Shown piece by piece: positions 1 to 9,148 of a stretch of DNA of 32,321 bases; the first letter of the stretch is position 1, and every line of letters begins with the position of its first letter. Origin of the DNA: Candidatus Babeliales bacterium (GTDB taxonomy: Bacteria; Babelota; Babeliae; Babelales; RVW-14); assembly GCA_019749895.1 (NCBI GenBank), contig JAIEPG010000014.1, forward strand, positions 1 to 32,321, in the 5' to 3' direction. The position numbers and the translations under genes are program-made. The notes beneath the pieces are model-generated. The model searched no databases, had not been told where the DNA came from, and saw nothing but the letters and a program-made list of their open reading frames with translations.

Positions 1-105
1 AAATATTTGTTTTCCTGCTCTACCTGCAGTAAACTTTGAACAATTTGTTTGAATCTTAGACAGATAGTGTAAATCATTATTTTTTAACGATGAGACCGGG
101 GTAGT

Positions 106-1764
106 GTGGATCTTAAAAATTTAACGTATGAAGTACGTAATAAAGGAACGAAGTTTATCGTGATTACCGGTGGGGTTTGTTCTTCCATCGGCAAAGGCGT
201 ACTTGTCTCATCGTTGGGTGTTTTGCTCAAAGGTGCCGGGTACTCCGTTTCGGTAATCAAATGGGATCCGTATCTTAATGTTGACCCTGGCACCATGTCA
301 CCACTTGAGCATGGCGAAGTGTTTGTGACGCACGATGGTGCCGAGACCGATCTTGATTTGGGCCATTATGAGCGGACGTTAGGCATTAGTTTGTCCCGTG
401 ATTCCTCAGTTTCTTCAGGCCAAATTTTTAAAAGTATTTTGGATGGGGAGCGCGAAGGCAAGTTTCTGGGCAAGTGCATCCAGCTGGTGCCACATGTTGT
501 TGATGCCATTAAAACGCGTCTTTTTGCTTTCGCATTAAACCATGATGTGGATTTTGTATTGCTCGAAATTGGCGGTACGGTTGGCGATATTGAAGGCAAA
601 GTATTTCTGGAAGCCGTACGCCAAGTGCGTAGCGACTTACATCCAGCCCACATATTTCATGGCCATTTGAGCTATGTTCCGCGTTTGGAATGGACTGGTG
701 AAATCAAGACCAAGCCAACGCAGCATAGTGTTAATGCACTCAAAGAAGAGGGCCTGGTGCCTGACTGCATCTTTTTGCGTACATCCTTGGCTATTGAAGA
801 AAAGCAGCGTCGCAAGCTTGCAACCATGTGTGGCGTTTCTCAAGATTTAATTTTTGAAGTTTTAACGTACAAGCCGGTTTATCCGCTTTTTATCGACTTG
901 CAAAAGCAAGAAGTAAGCAAGCGTATTCAAGAATACTTTGGTATTTTGGCAGCAAAGCCTTCAAATTTGTCGCAATGGCAAGATCTTATTGAGCGCATCG
1001 GTGCCTGCAAAACAGTGATTAAAGTTGCGTTGGTGGCAAAATATGTTGGGAGTAACGATCCGTACATGAGCGTTATCGACGCTATTCAGGCCGCTGGATA
1101 CGCCAATAACGTTACCGTTGATATTGTGGTTATTGATGCTGAGCAGCTTGAGAACAGCCAAAATAATGAAGCTTGGATTTTGTTGAAATCAGCTGAAGGT
1201 ATTATCATTCCGGGTGGTTTTGATAAGCGTGGTGGCGAGGGCAAAATTGCGGCGGTCCGTTGGGCGCGCGAGCAACAGATCCCTTACCTTGGTTTATGTC
1301 TGGGAATGCAGGTAATGCTTATAGAATTTGGTCGCTCGCTGGTTAACCTTGCGCATGCAAATACCACAGAATTTGATAAAAAGACCCCTCATCCTATCAT
1401 TTCTTTACTTGAAGAGCAGGCGGCCGTGGTGCAAAAGGGAGCATCTATGCGCTTGGGTGAGTATGCCTGCACATTAGTCCCGGGTAGCAAGGCTCACCAG
1501 GCTTACGAGCAAGATGAGGTTCGGGAACGGCATAGGCACCGTTATGAATTTAATAATTCTTATAAGCAAGATTTTGAGGCCAAGGGAGTGCTTTTTTCTG
1601 GGCTTAATCCAGACTCAGGTCTTGTTGAAATCTCCGAGCTACAAGGGCATCCGTTTATGGTTGGGTCTCAGTTTCATCCTGAATTTTTGTCCGGACCGCT
1701 TAAGCCGCACCCGTTGTTTAAGGCCTTTATAAAGGCCGTTCTTGAGCAAATAAATAAGAAGTAA
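106..1764 (+). CDS. pyrG: CTP synthase
   Basis: Makes CTP from UTP, ATP and glutamine in the cytoplasm, the last step of pyrimidine nucleotide synthesis. The 552 residues are close to the usual length of about 545. The N-terminal synthetase domain (about residues 15-280) carries GKGVLVSSL and the signature DPYLNVDPGTMSP followed by GAETDLDLGHYER. The C-terminal class I glutamine amidotransferase domain (about 300-545) has the nucleophile Cys398 in GLCLGMQ and the His524/Glu526 pair in QFHPEF, so both half-reactions look intact. The start is GTG at 106; an ATG at 90 is out of frame and stops at once. It stands alone ahead of rplM, which has its own promoter. Confidence 0.97.
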   Translation: MDLKNLTYEVRNKGTKFIVITGGVCSSIGKGVLVSSLGVLLKGAGYSVSVIKWDPYLNVDPGTMSPLEHGEVFVTHDGAETDLDLGHYERTLGISLSRDSSVSSGQIFKSILDGEREGKFLGKCIQLVPHVVDAIKTRLFAFALNHDVDFVLLEIGGTVGDIEGKVFLEAVRQVRSDLHPAHIFHGHLSYVPRLEWTGEIKTKPTQHSVNALKEEGLVPDCIFLRTSLAIEEKQRRKLATMCGVSQDLIFEVLTYKPVYPLFIDLQKQEVSKRIQEYFGILAAKPSNLSQWQDLIERIGACKTVIKVALVAKYVGSNDPYMSVIDAIQAAGYANNVTVDIVVIDAEQLENSQNNEAWILLKSAEGIIIPGGFDKRGGEGKIAAVRWAREQQIPYLGLCLGMQVMLIEFGRSLVNLAHANTTEFDKKTPHPIISLLEEQAAVVQKGASMRLGEYACTLVPGSKAHQAYEQDEVRERHRHRYEFNNSYKQDFEAKGVLFSGLNPDSGLVEISELQGHPFMVGSQFHPEFLSGPLKPHPLFKAFIKAVLEQINKK

Positions 1765-1776
1765 GTATTATTATAT

Positions 1777-1805
1777 TTGACCAGTGCGTTTTTTTGTTTT
1801 AAAAT
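1777..1805 (+). promoter_or_regulatory. Sigma70-type promoter for rplM
   Basis: A -35 box TTGACC (1777-1782) and a -10 box TAAAAT (1800-1805) are separated by exactly 17 bases. They lie between the pyrG stop and the rplM start and give a leader of about 70 bases. The leader contains the direct repeat TAAATCATT twice, and AAATCA-T-TGATTT can form a small hairpin. Assigned by eye from consensus; no transcript data. Confidence 0.55.
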
Positions 1806-1882
1806 TATGAATAAATCATTAAAATTGTTAGTAAATCATTGATTTCTCCTACAAATAGCTTTTTCTTAAGGACAAAGTCACC

Positions 1883-2305
1883 ATGAATATGAATAAAACG
1901 TTTATGTTAAGAAAAGAAGATCGCAAGCCTGAATGGCATGTGATTGATGCTTCTGGGCTGGTATTGGGACGTCTTGCAACCCGAGTTGCAGATGTTTTAC
2001 GCGGAAAAAACAGACCAGAATTTACGCCTCATGAAGATGCTGGTGACTATGTTGTTATCATCAATTGCGAGAAAATTGCTCTTACCGGCGAGAAAATGGC
2101 TCAAAAGATTTATACCAACTTCTCTGGTTGGAGAGGTGGTCTTAAGGAATTGACCGCGCGCCAAGTTTTTGAAAAAAACCCGGCTCGTATTATTGAGCAA
2201 GCTGTTAAAGGCATGCTTCCAAAAAATAAACTGAGCGACAGAATCATTAAGAAGTTGAAAGTTTATAAAGGAACAGAGCATCCTCATAAAGCTCAAATTC
2301 TTTAA
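1883..2305 (+). CDS. rplM: 50S ribosomal protein L13
   Basis: Early-assembling protein of the large ribosomal subunit. The 140 residues match the family length (about 142), and the typical N-terminal stretch WHVIDASGLVLGRLAT and the later VKGMLPKN are clear. AAGGA lies upstream of ATG 1883; a second in-frame ATG at 1889 is possible but gives an unusually long spacing. In most bacteria rplM is followed directly by rpsI (S9). Here a terminator and then lpxC follow, so rplM appears to be a single-gene transcription unit between its own promoter and terminator. Confidence 0.97.
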   Translation: MNMNKTFMLRKEDRKPEWHVIDASGLVLGRLATRVADVLRGKNRPEFTPHEDAGDYVVIINCEKIALTGEKMAQKIYTNFSGWRGGLKELTARQVFEKNPARIIEQAVKGMLPKNKLSDRIIKKLKVYKGTEHPHKAQIL

Positions 2306-2336
2306 AATCGAGACTTTTAGATTTTAGAAAATAGTA

Positions 2337-2371
2337 AGAAAAGCAGCCTTAAAGCTGCTTTTCTTTTTTTA
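2337..2371 (+). terminator. Rho-independent terminator after rplM
   Basis: A perfect 11-bp stem (2337-2347 with 2354-2364) closes a six-base loop and is followed by a run of T. It lies 32 bases after the rplM stop and before lpxC. Confidence 0.9.
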
Positions 2372-2421
2372 TGGGTATGTATGTTTCTATCAGTAACATT
2401 CAGTAAGCGTTGTAGTAGGTC

Positions 2422-3279
2422 ATGAATACAGTTCAACAGACATTAAAGCAAGAGCTTGTTTTTTCCGGCATCGGGGTTCATTCTGGCGTCTTTTCAACAG
2501 TTAGGCTTGTTCCTGCGCCTGCAGATACGGGCATTGTTTTTCGACACGAAAAGTTTCCCAATGATCCACTTTATGTTGGTAAAGTTATTCCCGAAGTTGC
2601 CATGCATGCAACGGTTATCCGGCACGCTCATTGGATGATTAGCACGATTGAGCATTTGATGGCTGCTCTTATGATGATGGACGTTGATAATGTGATTATT
2701 ATTGTTGATGGCGTAGAGATACCTATTTTAGATGGCAGTGCTTTTCCTTTTGTGCAGGGTATTATGCATATTGGTTTGCTTTCTCAAGGTCAATCAAAAA
2801 AATTTCTGACACCAGCGCGTGTTTTAACCTTTGAGCATGAAGATCGTTTTTTGCAAATCTCGCCAGAAAAGTCGCGTGAGCAGCGAACGCTTTTTATTGA
2901 TTATACAGCTGAATTTGATAATCATACCAAAAATTCAGCACAGTTGAGCGGTGTGGTTTCGCAAGATTTTTTTGAGCGTGAAATTGCGCCAGCCCGTACC
3001 TTTGGGTATGTTGGGCAGTTGCCATTTTTAAGAAAGCATGGCTTGGCTCAGGGGACTTCGCTAGGCAACACAGTTGTGGCGGGAGCGGATGGATATATTA
3101 ACGATGTTCGCTATCAAGATGAATTTGTGCGTCATAAATTTTTAGATTTGATTGGTGACCTGAGTTTGTTGGGTCGACCACTTGTTGGTTCGATTTGTGC
3201 CAAAAAAACCGGCCATAGTTTTAACCGATTGGTTATTCAGCATTATTGTGAGCATCCAGAAGAATGGTTGACTATATAA
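2422..3279 (+). CDS. lpxC: UDP-3-O-acyl-N-acetylglucosamine deacetylase
   Basis: Zinc enzyme of the first committed step of lipid A synthesis; it removes acetate from UDP-3-O-acyl-GlcNAc in the cytoplasm. The 285 residues are slightly short of the usual 300 or so. The zinc ligands are in place: His78 in EHLMAAL, and His238 with Asp242 in HKFLDLIGDL. The catalytic His265 lies in GHSFNRL, and the substrate-loop motif EIPILDGSA is present. These positions nearly coincide with the E. coli numbering. The Shine-Dalgarno sequence is weak (an AGG very close to the ATG). Its presence implies an LPS-type outer membrane. It is convergent with rseP, with a shared hairpin between the two. Confidence 0.96.
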   Translation: MNTVQQTLKQELVFSGIGVHSGVFSTVRLVPAPADTGIVFRHEKFPNDPLYVGKVIPEVAMHATVIRHAHWMISTIEHLMAALMMMDVDNVIIIVDGVEIPILDGSAFPFVQGIMHIGLLSQGQSKKFLTPARVLTFEHEDRFLQISPEKSREQRTLFIDYTAEFDNHTKNSAQLSGVVSQDFFEREIAPARTFGYVGQLPFLRKHGLAQGTSLGNTVVAGADGYINDVRYQDEFVRHKFLDLIGDLSLLGRPLVGSICAKKTGHSFNRLVIQHYCEHPEEWLTI

Positions 3280-3302
3280 CTTTTTGAGTTTTGAAAAATT
3301 TC

Positions 3303-3335
3303 AAGAGGCGCCCGTTAAAAGGCGCCTCTTTTTGT
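3303..3335 (+). terminator. Terminator between convergent lpxC and rseP
   Basis: A 10-bp perfect GC-rich stem (3303-3312 with 3321-3330) has an eight-base loop and is followed by T residues on the plus strand. It ends the lpxC transcript and lies immediately beyond the rseP stop on the other strand. The minus-strand T tract is poorer, so termination may be mainly one-way. Confidence 0.85.
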
Positions 3336-4489
3336 TAGCTAAAGAGTAACATTATTTTGTTGTACAGGTTGGCAAGTGTTGAGCCAAATACTGAAACAAT
3401 ATCTTTGTAGGTTAAGTAGGCAAAGAGTATGACAAACAATCCAATTGAAATAATATTAACGCCAATGCGTAGCCATTCAGGAGCCGGGCGTCTGATGATT
3501 GCTTCAACGGTTGCAAAAAAGAGTTGGCCGCCGTCTGTGACGCCGAGCGGTAAAAGGTTGATCAGCGCTAAATTGATGCTAATCAGGGCAAGAAAAATCA
3601 ATAATGGCAGTATGCCGTATTGAGCTTGGTTAAACATTTGCGCCATAATTTGAATGGGTCCGCCAGCTCCTTCAAGGCTGCGTTGTGCAAAGAGCATCTT
3701 AAAGCTGTAAGCCGTGCTGTAAATCCACATGTTGGTCTGGGCTATTCCTTGGCGAATTGCTTGAAAAAATGGCAGGCGAGGGATTGGGAGCTCAAAATAA
3801 GCACCCATTGCTCCAACTTTTTTATCTTCGAATATTTTTTCATCAAGGGTGATTGAGATTTCCCGAGCTGCTGTAGTATCCAATGAAAGTACTTCCAATG
3901 TGATCGTTTGATTAGGGTTTTGTTGTATAATTTCCAGAAGCTTTGGATAGTTTTCTGCTGTCGAAAGATCATAGTTATTTACTTTGAGTAGCTTGTCTCC
4001 TGCTTTGAGTCCGGCGGTTTGAGCGGCAGAGGAATCTCTTATTTTTGTTATCATGATATTTTTGTTTGAAGAGCCGACCATAAACAAAAAGCAGGCTACC
4101 AAGTAGGCAAAGGCGAGGTTGAAAATAATGCCACCCGAAAGGACTAAAAACTTTTGCCAGTAAGGTTTTTTGTCAAAAGAGGCAGCGCTGGTGTCTTTGG
4201 CAAATTGTTGTTCGCCTTGACCGGGCTCTGCCAAGCCGGCTATTTCTACGTAGCCGCCTAGGGGGAATTTGGCAATTTTAAAGGTTGTTTGGCCTATCTT
4301 TTTTTCCAGGCCCCATAGGGTTGGGCCAAAGCCAACCGAGAAGGTGGGGGTGTGAATGCCAAAAAGTTTGCAAAATAAAAAGTGCCCAAGCTCATGAACA
4401 ACAATGAGCAAGCTGAATCCGATAATGGCTCCCGCAAGGGGCAGAATTTTAGACTGAACCAGTGCTAATAACGTGCATGATGACATCAT
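3335..4489 (-). CDS. rseP: RseP-type site-2 zinc metalloprotease
   Basis: Intramembrane protease that cleaves transmembrane segments of regulatory or signal-peptide substrates in the inner membrane. The 384 residues (E. coli RseP has about 450) begin with a hydrophobic segment carrying the zinc motif HELGH (residues 32-36). A central hydrophobic segment follows (about 130-150), then one PDZ-like domain (about 150-220), then C-terminal membrane segments with NLLPLGVTDGG, equivalent to the family's N-x-x-P-x-x-x-x-D-G motif with its third zinc ligand. E. coli has two PDZ domains, while many bacterial relatives have one. AAGGA precedes ATG 4489 and 4486. No sigma-E or anti-sigma gene is visible, so the substrate is unknown. 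Confidence 0.92.
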   Translation of the reverse strand: MMSSCTLLALVQSKILPLAGAIIGFSLLIVVHELGHFLFCKLFGIHTPTFSVGFGPTLWGLEKKIGQTTFKIAKFPLGGYVEIAGLAEPGQGEQQFAKDTSAASFDKKPYWQKFLVLSGGIIFNLAFAYLVACFLFMVGSSNKNIMITKIRDSSAAQTAGLKAGDKLLKVNNYDLSTAENYPKLLEIIQQNPNQTITLEVLSLDTTAAREISITLDEKIFEDKKVGAMGAYFELPIPRLPFFQAIRQGIAQTNMWIYSTAYSFKMLFAQRSLEGAGGPIQIMAQMFNQAQYGILPLLIFLALISINLALINLLPLGVTDGGQLFFATVEAIIRRPAPEWLRIGVNIISIGLFVILFAYLTYKDIVSVFGSTLANLYNKIMLLFS

Positions 4490-4699
4490 TTTTCCTTAAA
4501 TTAGTTAGGTTTTTTGAGTAAAATATGACGATTTAGACCATTATTGCACATTTTGTTAAAAAAAACATTTTTTGATTTAACATTTCTTATTGAATTTTTT
4601 TCTTTGGTGAAGTTTTGAAAAAAGCCTTTCGTTGAGAGATAAAGCAGTTCATGAAAGTGGGTAAAACTGCCTTGATGCAGCGTATTGATATATTTTTAC

Positions 4700-4727
4700 T
4701 TGAAAAAAGTATAAAAAAATATAAAAT
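4700..4727 (+). promoter_or_regulatory. Possible promoter of the ribosomal protein cluster
   Basis: TTGAAA (4700-4705) and TAAAAT (4722-4727) are spaced by 16 bases and followed by a leader of about 230 bases to rpsL. The region is so AT-rich that chance matches are likely. An alternative is TTGAAA near 4615 with GATAAA 17 bases later. Confidence 0.3.
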
Positions 4728-4791
4728 TAAGTGGAATTATTGTATCACTCTGTGCTTTTCTTTTTGGCTATCTCATGGTATTATCGGTAAC

Positions 4792-4862
4792 TTGGTAACC
4801 CCTTGAAGTAGCGCACGAGCTGCAAAGTCATGTGCGGCTTGGTGTTTCAAGAAGGGTGCCAA
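4792..4862 (+). ncRNA. Candidate structured leader RNA upstream of rpsL
   Basis: Several complementary segments nest around one centre: TTGG (4792-4795) with CCAA (4859-4862), ACCC (4798-4801) with GGGT (4854-4857), CTTGAA (4802-4807) with TTCAAG (4846-4851), and an inner hairpin CGCAC (4812-4816) with GTGCG (4832-4836), extended by two pairs across a bulged G. This makes a long irregular stem-loop, more GC-rich than its surroundings, ending 100 bases before rpsL. Ribosomal operons are often controlled by r-protein binding to such leaders, so autoregulation is an inference. It does not match a riboswitch or RNA family that I know. Confidence 0.4.
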
Positions 4863-4962
4863 ATACAATGTATGCGTAGTTTTAGTGATAATGTGCTTAT
4901 GCTCGCGTGAGCTAGGTGCATTTGTTTTTGGGTAGTTGTTAATCAGATGGGATTGTAAGATT

Positions 4963-5349
4963 ATGCCTACGATAAACCAGCTTGTTCGATCTAATCGAAA
5001 AAATGTGAAAGAAAAGACGAAGTCGCCTGCGTTGAACGCTTGTCCTCAGCGTCGTGGTGTTTGTGTTCGTGTTTACACGCAAACGCCTAAAAAGCCTAAC
5101 TCTGCATTGAGAAAAGTTGCTCGTGTTAAGTTGACGACCGGAAAAGAAATTACTGCTTATATCGGCGGTGAAGGCCACAATTTGCAAGAGCACTCTGTAG
5201 TTTTGGTTCGCGGTGGGAGAGTAAAGGATTTGCCTGGTGTTCGTTATCACATCGTTCGTGGCTCACTTGACGCTGCAGGCGTAGATGGACGTAAGCAAAG
5301 TCGTTCTCTTTATGGTGCTAAACGTAAGAAGGGTGCTGCTAATGCCTAG
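4963..5349 (+). CDS. rpsL: 30S ribosomal protein S12
   Basis: Decoding-centre protein of the small subunit, 128 residues, nearly the usual length. The conserved loop [11 protein letters not shown] (Lys43) and the second decoding loop GGRVKDLPG are both intact; these are the sites where streptomycin resistance changes arise in other bacteria. The open frame could begin at 4936, but homologous proteins start at MPTINQLVR, so ATG 4963 is chosen; its Shine-Dalgarno sequence is weak. It is the first gene of the 34-gene cluster and overlaps rpsG by eight bases. Confidence 0.97.
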   Translation: MPTINQLVRSNRKNVKEKTKSPALNACPQRRGVCVRVYTQTPKKPNSALRKVARVKLTTGKEITAYIGGEGHNLQEHSVVLVRGGRVKDLPGVRYHIVRGSLDAAGVDGRKQSRSLYGAKRKKGAANA

Positions 5350-5824
5350 ACGTAAAACGAAAGTTTTAAAAAGAGAGATTGGTGTTGATCCGCGTTTTCA
5401 ATCCCAGTTGGTTCAAAAATTTATTAACGTTGTTATGCAATGCGGTAAAAAAAATATTGCGCGTGCAATTGTTTACGAAGCATTTGATCTTATCACAGCA
5501 AAATTAAGTGGCGATCAGAGTAAGGCATTTGCTTTGTTTGAAAAAGCAATTGGCCAAGTTAAGCCATTTGTTGAAGTTAAGTCTCGTCGCGTGGGTGGTG
5601 GTGTTTACCAAATCCCTGTTGAAGTTCGTGTAAATCGTGCTACAACGCTTGCATTTCGTTGGGTTATTGATGCTGCTTCAAAGCGCTCAGATAAAACAAT
5701 GGGTAAGCGTCTTGCGCATGAATTGCTTGATGCAATTGATGGCCATGGTAATGCTGTAAAGAAAAGAACTGACGTACATAGAATGGCTGAAGCAAACAGA
5801 GCATTCTCGCATTATGCTTGGTAA
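5342..5824 (+). CDS. rpsG: 30S ribosomal protein S7
   Basis: Primary 16S rRNA-binding protein of the 30S head, 160 residues against the usual 156. It starts MPRRKTKV at an ATG inside the last codons of rpsL, an eight-base overlap that suggests translational coupling. The frame is open further upstream, but that part lies inside rpsL and does not resemble S7. Conserved segments include [11 protein letters not shown] and the terminal [13 protein letters not shown]. In E. coli, S7 represses its own operon by binding the rpsL-rpsG junction; there is no spacer here for such a site. Confidence 0.97.
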   Translation: MPRRKTKVLKREIGVDPRFQSQLVQKFINVVMQCGKKNIARAIVYEAFDLITAKLSGDQSKAFALFEKAIGQVKPFVEVKSRRVGGGVYQIPVEVRVNRATTLAFRWVIDAASKRSDKTMGKRLAHELLDAIDGHGNAVKKRTDVHRMAEANRAFSHYAW

Positions 5825-5840
5825 GGTTTAGGGATACGCA

Positions 5841-7913
5841 ATGAGCAAAAATTTAGATAAATTTAGAAATATTGGTATTATGGCTCATATTGACGCGGGT
5901 AAAACCACTGTCACTGAGCGTATTTTGTTCTTTACCGGTGTTTCACATAAGATTGGTGAGGTTCATGCCGGTGAAGCGGTTATGGACTGGATGGAGCAAG
6001 AGCGCGAGCGCGGTATTACAATTACGTCCGCTGCGACAACCTGCTTTTGGGCTGACCATCAAATTAACATTATCGATACGCCAGGTCACGTTGACTTTAC
6101 CATTGAAGTAGAGCGTTCATTGCGTGTGCTTGACGGTGCGGTTGGTGTTTTTTGTGGTGTGGGCGGCGTTCAGCCACAGTCTGAAACGGTTTGGCGCCAA
6201 GCTGATCGTTACAAAGTTCCTCGCATTGCTTTTGTTAACAAGCTTGATAGAACTGGTGCGGATTATTTTGCTGTTGTTCAAGAAATTGACGAAAGATTGC
6301 ATGGTAATCCTTTGGCTATGCAAATTCCAGTTGGTCAGTCTGAAGAATTTTCTGCGGTGATTGATGTTTTGACCAAGAAGATGGCGACTTTTGATGAAAA
6401 AGGCGTTGTGACTTGGCAAGAAGTGCCCGCTGAATATCAAGAAGAGCTTGCTAAAAGATTTGATGCGGTTGTTGAAAGAGCGTGCGATTTCGACGATGTG
6501 TTGGCAGAAAAATATCTTGACGGTGAAGCGTATACTTTGGAAGAAGTGAAAAAAGCTTTGCGTAAAGGTGTTTTAGCGCAAGAAGTTACTCCGGTTTTCT
6601 GCGGTAGTGCTTTCAAAAATAAAGGTGTTCAGCAGTTGCTTGATGCGGTTGTTGATTATCTTCCATCTCCGCTTGACGTTCCCGCAATTGAAGGGATAAA
6701 CCCTGATACTGAGCAAACTGAAAAGCGCTATCCAAAAGAAGAAGACCCGCTTTGCTGCTTAGCATTTAAGATTATGGTAGATCCGTTTGTTGGATCATTG
6801 ACCTTTGCTCGTATTTATTCTGGTACGCTTGAAACTGGTTCATACGTTTATAACGTTGGAAAAGGCAAGCGTGAGCGCGTTAGTCGTATTATGAAAATGC
6901 ATGCTAATAAGCGAGAAGACATGAAATCAGCTTCAGCTGGTGACATTGTTGCTATTGTTGGCGTTAAAGACGTTATTACGGGTGATACGCTTACCGATGA
7001 AAAGCATCCTGTTTTGTTAGAAAGTATTAATTGTCCTGAGCCTGTTATTGGTGTTGCTATTGAGCCAAAAGGTAAGGGCGATTATGAAAAAATGGTTATT
7101 GCTTTGCGTAAGCTTATGCAAGAAGATCCTTCCTTTAGATTTACCTACAATGAAGAGACGGGACAAACCATTATTGAAGGAATGGGTGAGCTGCACCTTG
7201 AAATTATTGTTGATCGTTTGAAGCGTGAGCATAAAATTGAATCAAACGTTGGTAAGGCTGAAGTTGCTTACAAAGAAACAATTCAGAATAACGTTGAAGT
7301 TGAAGGTAAGTTTATTCGTCAGTCAGGCGGTCATGGTCAATATGGTCACGTTTGGTTGCGAGTAGCGCCCCTTGAGCGAGGTGCTGGTATTAAGTTTGAA
7401 AACGAAATTGTTGGCGGTTCTATCCCAAGAGAATTTATACCTGGTATTGAAAAAGGTATAAAAGAAGCCACGGCAACAGGTGTTCTTGCTGGGTATCCAG
7501 TAGTTGATATTCAAGCAACTGTGTTTGACGGGTCCTACCATGATGTTGACTCATCAGAACTTGCGTTTAAAATTGCAGCTTCTATGGCACTCCGTGATGG
7601 TATGTCTAAAGCGTCGCCAGTTCTTTTAGAGCCAATTATGAAGGTTGAAGTAGTAGCGCCTGATGAAAACTTGGGCGATGTTATGGGAGACTTGAATTCG
7701 AGACGTGGAAGAATCTTGGGAATGGATTCGAGAAAAGGCATGCAAGTTATTGCAGCAGAGGTTCCACTTGGGGAAATGTTTGGTTACGCAACAACGGTGC
7801 GTTCGCTTACTCAAGGTAGAGCTACTTATTCTATGCAATTTGAAGTTTATCGCGAAGTCCCTAAGAGTGTTCAAGAAGAAATTGTCGGAAAAAATAACGG
7901 TACAAAAAAATAG
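5841..7913 (+). CDS. fusA: Elongation factor G
   Basis: Translational GTPase that drives tRNA and mRNA translocation and, with RRF, ribosome recycling. The 690 residues are full length. GTPase motifs: AHIDAGKT (15-22), the switch I segment [15 protein letters not shown] (79-83), NKLD (133-136) and GSA further on. The later domains show the usual EF-G segments, for example [11 protein letters not shown] and [14 protein letters not shown] near the C-terminus. It follows rpsG by 16 bases in the normal str order. Only one fusA copy is in the window, and nothing suggests the fusidic-acid-type or mitochondrial-like paralogue. Confidence 0.98.
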   Translation: MSKNLDKFRNIGIMAHIDAGKTTVTERILFFTGVSHKIGEVHAGEAVMDWMEQERERGITITSAATTCFWADHQINIIDTPGHVDFTIEVERSLRVLDGAVGVFCGVGGVQPQSETVWRQADRYKVPRIAFVNKLDRTGADYFAVVQEIDERLHGNPLAMQIPVGQSEEFSAVIDVLTKKMATFDEKGVVTWQEVPAEYQEELAKRFDAVVERACDFDDVLAEKYLDGEAYTLEEVKKALRKGVLAQEVTPVFCGSAFKNKGVQQLLDAVVDYLPSPLDVPAIEGINPDTEQTEKRYPKEEDPLCCLAFKIMVDPFVGSLTFARIYSGTLETGSYVYNVGKGKRERVSRIMKMHANKREDMKSASAGDIVAIVGVKDVITGDTLTDEKHPVLLESINCPEPVIGVAIEPKGKGDYEKMVIALRKLMQEDPSFRFTYNEETGQTIIEGMGELHLEIIVDRLKREHKIESNVGKAEVAYKETIQNNVEVEGKFIRQSGGHGQYGHVWLRVAPLERGAGIKFENEIVGGSIPREFIPGIEKGIKEATATGVLAGYPVVDIQATVFDGSYHDVDSSELAFKIAASMALRDGMSKASPVLLEPIMKVEVVAPDENLGDVMGDLNSRRGRILGMDSRKGMQVIAAEVPLGEMFGYATTVRSLTQGRATYSMQFEVYREVPKSVQEEIVGKNNGTKK

Positions 7914-7936
7914 GTCGTCCTTAGAAGGAACAGATA

Positions 7937-9127
7937 ATGGCAAAAGGTGTATTTGATAGAACAAAAGAACACTGTAACGTAGGAACGATTGGTCACGTTG
8001 ACCATGGTAAGACAACGTTAACAGCTGCTATTACCAAAGTTTTGTCTGAACAAGGCAAGGCATCTTTTAAAGCGTTTGATCAAATTGATAAAGCGCCAGA
8101 AGAACGTGAACGTGGTATTACAATTTCCGTTGCTCACGTAGAATACGAATCAGATAAAAGACATTATGCTCACGTAGACTGTCCTGGTCACGCTGACTAT
8201 ATTAAAAACTTTATTACCGGTGCTGCTCAAATGGATGGTGCAATCTTGGTTGTATCAGCTGCAGACGGTCCAATGCCTCAAACCAGAGAACACATTCTTT
8301 TGTCACATCAAGTAGGTGTTCCTCGTATTGTTGTATTCTTGAATAAAGTTGACATGGTTGATGATCCAGACATGGTTGAGCTTGTTGAAGAAGAAGTTCG
8401 TGAATTGTTGTCAAAGTATGGTTATCCAGGAGCAGAAACTCCAATCATCCGTGGATCAGCTCTTAAGGCTTTGAATGGTGATAAGAGTGAGCTTGGTGGC
8501 CCTGCTATCCTTAAGCTTATCGATACTCTTGATGCATACATCCCAACTCCAAAGCGTGATGCAGATAAGCCTTTCTTGATGCCAATTGAAGACGTTTTCT
8601 CAATTTCTGGCCGTGGTACAGTAGTAACAGGCCGTGTTGAGTGTGGCGTTGTTAAAATCGGTGAAGATATTGAAATTGTTGGATTGCGTCCAACGCAAAA
8701 ATCAACCGTTACCGGTATTGAAATGTTCAATAAAGAACTCAAAGAAGCTTTGCCTGGCGATAACGCAGGCTTGTTGCTTCGTGGTATCAAGAAAGAAGAC
8801 GTTGAGCGTGGACAAGTACTTTGTAAGCCAGGTTCAATTAAGCCGCATAAGAAATTCAAGGCGCAAATTGTCGTCCTTTCCAAAGAAGAAGGTGGCCGTC
8901 ATAGCCCATTCTTTAATGGTTACAGACCTCAATTCTACTTCAGAACAACTGACGTAACAGGTAACGTTACTCTACCAGCTGGTCGTGAAATGGTTATGCC
9001 TGGCGATAGCGTAGAACTTACTGTTGACTTGGTAAGTCCAATTGCTATGAGCAAAGAATTGAAGTTCGCTGTTCGTGAAGGCGGCAGAACTATCGGCGCT
9101 GGTGTTATAAGTGAAATTATTGAGTAA
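7937..9127 (+). CDS. tuf: Elongation factor Tu
   Basis: GTPase that brings aminoacyl-tRNA to the ribosome. At 396 residues it is full length. GTP-binding motifs: GHVDHGKT (19-26), RGITIS, DCPGH (81-85) and NKVD (136-139). Domains 2 and 3 are complete, including [15 protein letters not shown] and the terminal [12 protein letters not shown]. One oddity is Phe92 in the normally near-invariant KNMITGAAQ, which reads KNFITGAAQ here. AGAAGGA precedes ATG 7937 at good spacing. It sits between fusA and rpsJ, joining the str and S10 groups. Confidence 0.98.
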   Translation: MAKGVFDRTKEHCNVGTIGHVDHGKTTLTAAITKVLSEQGKASFKAFDQIDKAPEERERGITISVAHVEYESDKRHYAHVDCPGHADYIKNFITGAAQMDGAILVVSAADGPMPQTREHILLSHQVGVPRIVVFLNKVDMVDDPDMVELVEEEVRELLSKYGYPGAETPIIRGSALKALNGDKSELGGPAILKLIDTLDAYIPTPKRDADKPFLMPIEDVFSISGRGTVVTGRVECGVVKIGEDIEIVGLRPTQKSTVTGIEMFNKELKEALPGDNAGLLLRGIKKEDVERGQVLCKPGSIKPHKKFKAQIVVLSKEEGGRHSPFFNGYRPQFYFRTTDVTGNVTLPAGREMVMPGDSVELTVDLVSPIAMSKELKFAVREGGRTIGAGVISEIIE

Positions 9128-9148
9128 TAACTGATAGGTTAGATTGCA

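Larger units (their letters stand above)
4490..4962. other. 473-base intergenic region between rseP and rpsL
   Basis: A very AT-rich divergent intergenic stretch, and the only gap over 300 bases in the window. It should hold the promoters of both rseP (leftward) and the ribosomal cluster (rightward). I see a possible rightward promoter at 4700-4727, a 51-codon open frame at 4651-4806 that I do not accept as a gene, a folded RNA element at 4792-4862, and a small GCTC/GAGC hairpin at 4901-4912. No tRNA or other known RNA was recognised. Confidence 0.8.

Noticed and set aside
1-105. Promoter for pyrG
   Set aside because: TTGAAC and TTGTTT occur, but no -10 box at suitable spacing could be chosen with confidence in this AT-rich stretch; no gene end is identifiable either.
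4651-4806. 51-residue gene upstream of rpsL
   Set aside because: No convincing ribosome site, no recognisable motif and AT-driven composition; kept only as a low-interest observation.
8422-8883. 153-codon minus-strand frame inside tuf
   Set aside because: tuf is certain here; the frame is a shadow of its codon bias.
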